Positions 1 through 5,785 of a stretch of DNA of 21,889 bases are shown here, piece by piece. The stretch covers positions 1-21,889 of the forward strand of contig JAJJXM010000181.1 in NCBI GenBank assembly GCA_024516155.1, given 5' to 3'. Source of the DNA: Pyronema omphalodes (Eukaryota > Ascomycota > Pezizomycetes > Pezizales > Pyronemataceae). Positions within the stretch are counted from its first letter, which is position 1; each line of letters begins with the position of its first letter. The translations under genes and the position numbers were made by a program. The notes under the pieces were generated by a model. It was given only the letters and a program-made list of their open reading frames with translations. It was not told the DNA's origin and ran no database searches.

Positions 1-762
1 GTGTTCTGGTCGCTTCCCCTTCGCTTTCTCTTGCCAGGAGGGTTGCGAACAGCGTCCAGGACATCCTGAATGTCATGTTGGACGACGGACAGTTGCATAG
101 TCATCTCTTCCATCGCTGAGGAAGAGGCCGTGAGGTTCGGTGAGGGGGGCGCCAAAATGACTTGTTGCTGTTCGTCGATTTTCCTCGTCAGGGCGTCCAC
201 AGCAGCCTTGAGAGCTGCTGTTTCTGCCTGTGTAGAGGCGTATGCTGCGCGCAGCTTCGTGTTTTCGTCCAGCAGAATGCTGAATTTCGACATCGTGACG
301 TCGAATCTGTGGTGCATCTCATCGCTGTTGTCGCGTATGGTGTCCTCGAGGGTATTGAAGCGTCGCTGTGTATCCTGGTGGATCTGTTGTATCCCCAGGA
401 AGTTGGCTCCAGTGAGTTCGGCGGAGTTGTCTATGAACAGTTGATCTAGGGTGGCATAGTCGTCATCAACTGCAACTGCCTTGTTAATTGCAGATACGAA
501 GCAGCAACGGTAGGCTCTGAACCGGCTGTGTTCAGTTGTCGCTTGTTGCTGGTGTGTTGAAGCCGAAGGAACTGGTGATCCTGCCAAGACCACGCTCTGG
601 AAGGGTTTTTCCAGCGAAGTTTCCATCAACTTCATCAACTTTTCCTTCTCTTCCATCGAAAGTAGGATTGGATCCATCATGAGGAAGGTCGGCTAGAACA
701 TTGTACGCGTTTTCGGACCGTTTCGATCGTCGGGCGTTGTTCTGTCGTTGTTTTGGCGACAT
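1..762 (-). pseudogene. ORF1-like protein of copy 1, frameshifted
   Basis: The ATG is at 762 (complement) and starts MSPKQRQNN, as in elements A, C and D. The reading frame breaks at a T-run at 606-610 (five A on the sense strand where D has four), a one-base insertion after about 50 codons. Beyond it the frame reads on to the window edge as a recognisable homologue. Its central part (about residues 70-165) differs strongly from A and C and matches the start of D, while the coiled-coil end, the proline/serine linker and the basic KRKRRG cluster are nearly identical to A. The function is inferred only by analogy with LINE ORF1 RNA-binding or chaperone proteins. No zinc knuckle or RRM is visible. 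Confidence 0.75.
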
Positions 763-960
763 TTCGTGAGGTGGGGTAAGCCAAAACTCGTGAAAACTCT
801 GATTTTGCGACAAAAGTCAACAAAAACAACGTAGAATTCCCTGAAAATTCAGAGAATAACGTAACAGAGTGCTGCGAATCCGAATCCGATGAGAAAACCG
901 GGGGTTTCGGCGCTCGTTGTTGAGAATGCAGGGGGGGGGGGTCGCCGTTGCCGTGTGGTG
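1..960 (-). mobile_element. ORF1-only LINE derivative, copy 1 (5' part; continues left of window)
   Basis: This is the 5' half of the same family as elements A (2451-4430) and C (14153-16123), read on the minus strand. The element head lies near 960: a GTG/CAC-rich end, a run of 11 G (931-941, C on the sense strand), then a leader and an ORF. Similarity to C is near-identical over most of the length and breaks in the segment at about 250-540, which carries a different central module. The 3' part and tail lie outside the window, so its TSD cannot be seen. The head abuts the middle of a (CAAA)n-family 3' UTR at 961, so copy 1 probably inserted into that older element. Confidence 0.85.
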
Positions 961-1242
961 CGGTTAAAAATGGGAAGGGGAAGGGAGGAGGAAAGGGAGG
1001 AACCCGGCGAGGCGGCCCCTGTGCAAGCAGGGCACTGGAACAAGAGTCGCGATATGGACAACACACCCCAGCAGTAACAGTGGGGACAGACCCCACAACC
1101 ACAACGATCAAGAGGAGGAGGATGGTAGAGGCGGAGACTGGGTTTTTGCTTCTATGTTTCTTTCTTCTTCTCTTTTGTATTTATCTGTCCCTTGTCATAA
1201 GCTTAAGGTTGCAAACAAGTAATGAGAAAACAAACAAACAAA
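961..1242 (+). mobile_element. 3' end fragment of a (CAAA)n-tailed LINE
   Basis: This stretch matches the complement of about 20960-21245: the same purine-rich 3' UTR, the conserved ACCCGGCGAGG block, the GGGGACAGACCCC palindromic patch and a final (CAAA)n tail at about 1226-1242. The 3'-terminal stem-loop is at 1191-1219. It is non-coding. The left end is cut by the head of copy 1 and the right end joins an ORF1-only fragment without a visible TSD. Confidence 0.8.
1191..1219 (+). other. 3'-terminal RNA hairpin of (CAAA)n LINE
   Basis: The outer stem CTTGT/ACAAG encloses a CAT/GCAA internal loop and a degraded inner stem (AAGC opposite GGTT, one mismatch). It is followed by TAATGAGA and the CAAA tail. 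The same architecture occurs in the other LINE ends of the window. Confidence 0.6.
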
Positions 1243-1602
1243 GCTCCCCTCTCTCAACTCCTCCGCTGGTATCTCCTGACTCTTTGCCCTTTGAGAAACC
1301 CGGGCCAGCCCTGCCCCTCTTCTCCTCCCCTCCCTCCCCTTCTCCCTCTTTCTTCCTCAGCCTCCTCGCTGCCCCACCCTCCTCTCTCCCCTTCTTGTCG
1401 GCGGTGTCGGAAGTCCAAGATTGCCATTCCCAAGCACAATCTGGACGTTGATGCCTCCGCTCTTGACGACTTCTGCCCAAGTCTTCTCTGCGGAGGGGGT
1501 TGTCTGTCTGGGTTGGTGGGTATTCTTACCCCTTCCACCATTCTTCATTGTAGGGGTCTGTCTCGGTATCCCTGCCATAGATGTCGTCTCCTTCGCTTTC
1601 AT
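1243..1602 (-). mobile_element. ORF1-only LINE derivative, copy 2 (internal fragment)
   Basis: This corresponds on the minus strand to about 3700-4070 of element A, covering the WAEVVKSGG region of the ORF and the purine-rich C-terminal coding part. It encodes recognisable KTWAEVVKSGG and NVQIVLGNGN segments, but the frame is broken by small indels. It has neither its own head nor tail here. The left side is cut by the CAAA tail ending at 1242, and the right side by the tail of LINE L2 starting at 1604. Confidence 0.8.
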
Positions 1603-1632
1603 CTGTTTGTTTGTTTGTTTGTTTATTCATTA

Positions 1633-1662
1633 CTCGTATGCAACCTTATTGGTTATGACGAG
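1633..1662 (-). other. 3'-terminal RNA hairpin of LINE L2
   Basis: On the sense (minus) strand the outer stem is CTCGT/ACGAG, with a CAT/GCAT internal loop and an inner AACC/GGTT stem, followed by TAATGA and the tail. Other copies of the family have CTTGT/ACAAG. The T-to-C change is matched by A-to-G on the partner strand, so the outer stem is preserved. Confidence 0.7.
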
Positions 1663-2235
1663 GGTACAGGTTTATAGTACATGGAAAGTCAAAAGCAAAA
1701 ACAAAACAAAGTCCCGTCTCTACCTCCGCTGATCCTCCCTTAGGCGGTGATTTTGTGGTCCTGTCCCCACTATTACTTCGTTGGTCTTGTTGTCCAACCG
1801 CGTCTGCTGTTCCAGTGCCCTGTTCGCACAGAGGCCACTGCGCCGGGTGTCCTCTCTTTCCTCCACCCTTCCCCTCCCATGTTTTAGCCTTTTTTCCCGC
1901 CTTTATTTCCTCCACGAACAAAAAGAAAAAGATAACCTCCGCCGGCCCACTCTGCCCCTTCCCATCGCGCCTCTCTCTCCTCGTGCAATCCCGTTTACCC
2001 CTTCCGCCCTTAAAAACAAAACAAAAGAAAAGAAATAATCAAAGGAAAAACTCTCGTCGCGCAATCCCGTCCCCCCTTCCCTCCCCGGTCCCTTCTCCTT
2101 CCACTGTCTTCTCCTATCCTACTCCTCCCGCGATAACAAAGGAAACAGAAAAGCAAAGAAAATGAGAAGGAATACATGAAGTCAAAAGAGAGCGACGAAT
2201 CTACAACGCACGGAGAAGTCAAGCGGTGCTGCTTA
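1663..2235 (-). other. 3' UTR of LINE L2, purine-rich, no gene
   Basis: This stretch is non-coding. It is C/T-rich on the plus strand (purine-rich on the element's sense strand) with A-rich patches near 1920 and 2020-2050. The block around 1805-1905 aligns with the 3' UTRs of L3 and of the right-edge LINE (GGAGGAAATAAAGGCGG on the sense strand, then the ACCCGG block). Long open frames here are a by-product of biased composition. Confidence 0.7.
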
Positions 2236-2436
2236 TTAGCTGCCAATGAAACGGGGGTGGTCTCGCCTGCGAGTCCTACTTAACCTGGCATGAGCCCATA
2301 CCGAAGTAGCGACCTTTGTCGCGGAGATAAACGAAGAGAGAGCCTTTGTGCCGGAGGGGGGTGTAGAGGATGTTGTCCAAATTGATCCGGGAATTCCTGT
2401 GGAGTTTGAGATCCTGTCGAAGTGTTGTCCGGGCGT

Positions 2437-2450
2437 CCTGGTGGTCTGGG
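2437..2450 (+). repeat. TSD of element A, left copy
   Basis: The sequence CCTGGTGGTCTGGG is repeated exactly at 4431-4444 and flanks element A. It lies inside the ORF2 sequence of LINE L2. Confidence 0.95.
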
Positions 2451-2653
2451 GGACAACACCACACGGCAACGGCGACCCCCCCCCCCTGCATTCTCAACAA
2501 CGAGCACCGAAACCCCCGGTTTTCTCATCGGATTCGGATTCGCAGCACTCTGTTACGTTATCTCTGAATTTTCAGGGAATTCTACGTCGTTTTTGTTGAC
2601 TTTTGTCGCAAAATCAGAGTTTTCACGAGTTTTGGCTTACCCCACCTCGCGAA

Positions 2654-4102
2654 ATGTCGCCAAAACAACGACAGAACAACGCCCGACGAGCGAAACGGTC
2701 TGAAAACGCGTACAACGTTCTAGCCGACCTTCCTCATGATGGATCTAACTCTACTTTTGATGGAAGAGATGGAATAGTTGATGAAGTTGATGGAAACAGT
2801 GCTGGAGAACCCCTCCAGAGCGTGGTCTTGGCAGGATCACCAGTTCCTTCGGCTTCAACAGACCAGCAACAAGACACAACTACCCGATCGCTGTATATGT
2901 GGCGCCGCGACATGATCCAGTTCATCCTTGAAGAATATGGAGCTTGCGATGAAGCGCGCCTGGACAGAGCATTGCACATGAACCACTCACGGATCAGTGC
3001 CCTCACCTTGTTAGGTGTGAACCAGGACAACAAGGAGACTCACCGCCGCTTCGACACAGTCGAAGAAAAGATGTACGACATAAGCGACCACATCAACGAC
3101 AGGTTTGACGCCGTTCTGGCGAAACTCAACGACCTGCACGGCGAAAATGCGAAGCTGCGCGCAGCATACGACTCTACACAGGCAGAAACAGCAGCTCTCA
3201 AGGCTGCTGTGGCCGCCCTGACGAGGAAAATCGACGACCAGCAACAAGTCATTTCGGCGCCCCCCTCACCGAACCTCACGGCCTCTTCCTCAGCGATGGA
3301 AGAGATGACTATGCAACTGTCCGTCGTCCAACATGACATTCAGGATGTCCTGGACGCTGTCCGCAACCCTCCTGGCAAGAGAAAGCGAAGGGGAAGCGAC
3401 CAGAACACCGAACCCACCTCACCAACGACCAGAGCACCGGTCAACCACAAACCGAGAGCTGCATCACCGGTGCGAAGCCTGATGCACTCGAAACATGCGA
3501 CTACCGCCGCCCAGGACAAGCTTGATGCCCTCAAGCCTATGTCCCCCCTACCTCTCCTCGCGATCACGTCAACCGATGCGACACCGGAACCTCACCCTGA
3601 AAGTTCATCTGCTCAGGACACACCTCTACCCGACGCCCCAAGCACTGCCCCTGCTGAGACGAACGGATGGAAGACTGTGGAGGCGAAGGCTACGCAGAAG
3701 AAGAAGATGAAAGCGCAGGAGACGAGACCTACGGCAGCGACACCCAGCAAGACCCCTACAACGAAGACTGGTGGCAGGGGAAAGAATACCCACCAACCCA
3801 GACAGACAACCCCCTCCGCAAAGAAGACTTGGGCAGAAGTCGTCAAGAGCGGAGGCATCAACGTCCAGATTGTGCTTGGGAATGGCAATCTTGGACTTAC
3901 AACACCACCGACAAGAAGGGGAGAGAGGCGAGGCGGGGCAGCGAAAAGGCTGAGGAAGAAGGAGGGAGAAGGGGAGAGAGGGGAGGAGAAGAGGGGCAGA
4001 GCGGGCCCGGGTGTTTCAAAGGGCAAAGAGTCAGGAGACACTGGCGGAGGAGTTGAGAGAGGGGAGGAGAGTGGGGGCGTAGGGGGCCCGGCGGCTGTTT
4101 AA
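2654..4102 (+). CDS. ORF1-like protein of element A, 482 aa, open
   Basis: I chose the ATG at 2654 (purine at -3, shared by all copies). The frame stays open 17 codons further upstream, but only with a TTG start. Visible parts are a basic N-terminus (residues 1-16), an acidic stretch, and a predicted coiled coil at about 120-197 with heptad-like Leu/Val/Ala spacing. They are followed by a P/S/T-rich linker, a KRKRR cluster at about 242-246 that could be a nuclear signal, and a WAEVVKSGG motif at about 393-401. The final ~65 residues are a K/R/E/G-rich tail encoded by what looks like former LINE 3' UTR. No zinc knuckle is present, unlike L3 ORF1. By analogy it may bind element RNA and multimerise; this is inference. 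Copy C has an ORF of exactly the same length with two nonsense codons. Confidence 0.8.
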   Translation: MSPKQRQNNARRAKRSENAYNVLADLPHDGSNSTFDGRDGIVDEVDGNSAGEPLQSVVLAGSPVPSASTDQQQDTTTRSLYMWRRDMIQFILEEYGACDEARLDRALHMNHSRISALTLLGVNQDNKETHRRFDTVEEKMYDISDHINDRFDAVLAKLNDLHGENAKLRAAYDSTQAETAALKAAVAALTRKIDDQQQVISAPPSPNLTASSSAMEEMTMQLSVVQHDIQDVLDAVRNPPGKRKRRGSDQNTEPTSPTTRAPVNHKPRAASPVRSLMHSKHATTAAQDKLDALKPMSPLPLLAITSTDATPEPHPESSSAQDTPLPDAPSTAPAETNGWKTVEAKATQKKKMKAQETRPTAATPSKTPTTKTGGRGKNTHQPRQTTPSAKKTWAEVVKSGGINVQIVLGNGNLGLTTPPTRRGERRGGAAKRLRKKEGEGERGEEKRGRAGPGVSKGKESGDTGGGVERGEESGGVGGPAAV

Positions 4103-4375
4103 CTTTGCTTTGGTTTTGTTTTTGCTTTGTGGGGGAAATAAAGGCGGAAAAATGGTTAAAAAACGGGAGGGGAAGGGTGGAGGAAATGGGGGAACGACCC
4201 GGCGAGGTGGCCTCCGAGCGTACAGGGCTCCTGGAACAGACGACGCTTGACGAACAAAAGCACAACAAGATTTGGGGGTCTACAACCCCACACCCTAACG
4301 ACAAGCTCTGGGGCAAACCCAGTGAGAGCCTGGCCTAACACCCGGGTTTCTTAATTTCGTATTTACTGTAGATTC

Positions 4376-4400
4376 CGCCATAACCTTACGGTTGGATGCG
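4376..4400 (+). other. 3'-terminal RNA hairpin of element A ((TAAA)n type)
   Basis: The outer stem is CGC/GCG, the internal loop CAT/GGAT, the inner stem AACC/GGTT and the loop TTAC. It is followed by TGTATGAGTT and the (AATA)n tail. The same structure is at 4761-4785 (-, element B), 12443-12467 (+, L3), 14181-14205 (-, C, one outer pair lost), 19265-19289 (-, F) and 20089-20113 (+, D). Confidence 0.7.
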
Positions 4401-4430
4401 TGTATGAGTTAATAAATAAATAAATAAATA

Positions 4431-4444
4431 CCTGGTGGTCTGGG
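4431..4444 (+). repeat. TSD of element A, right copy
   Basis: This is an exact repeat of 2437-2450, immediately after the (TAAA)n tail of element A. Confidence 0.95.
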
Positions 4445-4715
4445 CAGCTGAGGAGCAGGTGCCGAGGGGTCTGAGGGGGTTGCAGCGGGCAGCTACAATG
4501 TCGCGATGGGTATGAGTCTGTCGGCGGGTGTGCCAGGCAGTCTAGAAAGTATCCGTGTCCTGTACGAAGGCCAAGGATCGCGGTAGAGAGCCACCGGGGG
4601 TTGTCGACGTAGATGGGATCCATGCGTCTCCGATGCGGGGCAGAGTATGTGTGTGGTCGATCGGAGGAGGAGTACCAGTGCGTCCACTCGGCAACGGTCT
4701 TTTCGCGTGCTTTCT

Positions 4716-4731
4716 TGCGTAGCCGGGTGAG
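4716..4731 (+). repeat. TSD of element B, left copy
   Basis: The 16-nt sequence TGCGTAGCCGGGTGAG recurs exactly at 5253-5268, on either side of the minus-strand insertion B. Confidence 0.95.
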
Positions 4732-5252
4732 TTTTATTTATTTATTTATTAACTCATACACGCATCCAACCGTAAGGTTATGGCGGAATCTACAGTAAAT
4801 ACAAAATTAAGAAACCCGGGTGTCAGGCCAGGCTCTCACTGGGTATGCCCCAGAGCTTGTCGTTAGGGTGTGGGGTTGTAGACCCCCAAGTCTCGTTGTG
4901 CTTTTGTTCGTCAAGCGTCGTCTGTTCCAGGAGCCCTGTACGCTCGGAGGCCACCTCGCCGGGTCGTTCCCCCATTTCCTCCACCCTTCCCCTCCCATTT
5001 TTAACCATTTTTCCGCCTTTATTTCCCCCACAAAGCAAAAACAAAACCAAAGCAAAGTTAAATCGCCGCCGGGCCACCTCCGCCCCCACTCTCCTCCCCT
5101 CTCTCAACTCCTCCGCCGGTGTCTCCTGACTCTTTGCCCTTTGAGACACCCGGGCCCGCCCTGCCCCTCTTCTCCCCCCCTCTCTCCCCTTCTCCTTCCT
5201 TCTTCCTCAGTCTTCTCGCTGCCCCCCCTCGCCTCTCTCCCCTTCTTGCCGG
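4732..5252 (-). mobile_element. Element B: 5'-truncated ORF1-only derivative
   Basis: This 521-bp minus-strand copy corresponds to about 3910-4430 of element A. The (TTTA)n tail abuts the left TSD and the truncated 5' end (GGCAAGAAGGGG on the sense strand) abuts the right TSD. It inserted into the RNase H/C-terminal region of L2 ORF2. The 3' ~310 bp differ from L3 by only about one or two bases, which suggests recent insertion. The hairpin is at 4761-4785. Truncation plus TSD plus tail is the standard signature of target-primed reverse transcription. Confidence 0.92.
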
Positions 5253-5268
5253 TGCGTAGCCGGGTGAG
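5253..5268 (+). repeat. TSD of element B, right copy
   Basis: This is an exact repeat of 4716-4731 at the truncated 5' end of element B. Confidence 0.95.
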
Positions 5269-5479
5269 CGTAATGGGTAGATTCGCACGTGGGAGGGATT
5301 CGGTGGCTTGTTGAGCCAGGCGGTCTGCGGCATCGCTGCCAGGTATGTCGGAGTGACCGGGGATCCAGTGGAGGGTGACTGTGACGTCGTGTTGTAGTAG
5401 GGCTTCGGCTGTCTCGTGTATAGTGTGGGCTATTTCCTGGCCGGGGCCGCGTCGGAGGTGTGAGGCACGTTGGAGCGCT

Positions 5480-5498
5480 ACAACCACAACGATCAAGA
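5480..5498 (+). other. 19-nt remnant of (CAAA)n-family 3' UTR between L2 and L3
   Basis: The 19 nt at the junction of the two LINEs are identical to 1095-1113, inside the plus-strand (CAAA)n LINE fragment. They belong to neither L2 ORF2 nor, apparently, the L3 head. This could be leftover host sequence or microhomology used at a 5' junction. Confidence 0.5.
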
Positions 5499-5785
5499 AC
5501 CACCCAGCAAAGAGCGACCCCCCCCTGCCTTTTCAACAACCACGCCGAAATCGCAAGATTTTATCGCGGATTATTGTTCGGCAGCCCCGAATTACCTATT
5601 CGCAGCATTTCCAGATCAGGCCCTCTCTTTTTCGTTGAGTTTTCATCGAAAAAGAGTTTTCGGGCCCCTGAGAAAAGCCCCGCGAACCGGTTCCATCAAC
5701 ACCACCCTCCACCCACATCAAAAATCATCATCTCAACCGCGGATTCCTTGTCGCTACCGCAGAAACACCTTATTCCGAACTTCCG
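5499..5785 (+). other. 5' UTR / probable internal promoter region of LINE L3
   Basis: This non-coding leader of about 285 nt starts with GCGAC, C8 and CTGC. Downstream it keeps several blocks shared with the ORF1-only elements, such as the TTCAACAAC block, a CGCAGCA block and a GAGTTTTC block. LINEs usually carry their promoter inside this region, but no TATA-like core is visible, so promoter activity is only inferred. Confidence 0.55.

Larger units (their letters stand above)
2451..4430 (+). mobile_element. Element A: full-length ORF1-only LINE derivative (HAL1-like)
   Basis: The element is 1980 bp with a perfect 14-nt TSD. Its parts are about 8 extra 5' nucleotides, a head CACGGCAACGGCGAC with C11 (2476-2486), a leader of about 170 nt, one open ORF (2654-4102), and a 3' region (about 4120-4430) nearly identical to the 3' end of LINE L3, with terminal hairpin and (TAAA)n tail. 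It has no endonuclease, RT or RNase H. The head resembles the L3 head (GCGAC, C8, CTGC at 5514-5528). It is best explained as an internal-deletion derivative of a LINE mobilised in trans by an L3-type ORF2, comparable in concept to mammalian HAL1 half-LINEs. Confidence 0.9.
1604..5479 (-). mobile_element. LINE L2 ((CAAA)n family), 5'-truncated, split by elements A and B
   Basis: L2 is read on the minus strand. Its 5' truncation point is near 5479, followed by RNase H and C-terminal coding (5269-5479, 4445-4731, 2236-2450), a stop at 2236-2238, a 3' UTR (1663-2235), a terminal hairpin (1633-1662) and a (CAAA)n tail starting at 1604. Removing A with one TSD copy, and B with one TSD copy, restores a continuous alignment to the C-terminus of L3 ORF2. 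5' truncation is typical of target-primed reverse transcription. No TSD for L2 itself was found, so a flank may have been lost by later rearrangement. This is the older layer of the left part. Confidence 0.85.
2236..5479 (-). pseudogene. LINE L2 ORF2 C-terminal part (RNase H and Cys/His tail), interrupted
   Basis: Reading from 5479 downward, the fragment begins inside RNase H and keeps the LHWIPGHSDIPGSDAAD motif, which holds the last catalytic residues. It continues through ITLTRLR (broken by element B), the conserved LGLRTGHGYFLDCLAHPP block and a CxC-x9-H-x4-C cluster (CSCPLQ...LLLSCPD), where element A is inserted. The end is GTKALSSFISATKVATSVWAHARL and a TAA at 2236-2238. There is an extra frameshift near 2350-2365. 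The endonuclease and RT domains are missing because of 5' truncation. Family: Tad1/I-like fungal LINE. It cannot be functional. Confidence 0.85.

Noticed and set aside
1755..2165. Long open frames in C/T-rich DNA (also 21102-21716 and 4820-5314) as Pro/Ser-rich proteins.
   Set aside because: They lie in LINE 3' UTRs, opposite or out of frame with known element parts, and owe their length to biased composition.
2603..2653. Longer start for the element A ORF, 17 codons upstream.
   Set aside because: The upstream start would be TTG, unusual in a eukaryote. The ATG at 2654 is shared by copies A, C, D and copy 1.
4420..4760. Short tandem TAAA/TTTA repeats as independent microsatellites or a CRISPR-like array.
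   Set aside because: Each run is the tail of a LINE-type insertion next to its TSD or terminal hairpin. There are no spacers.
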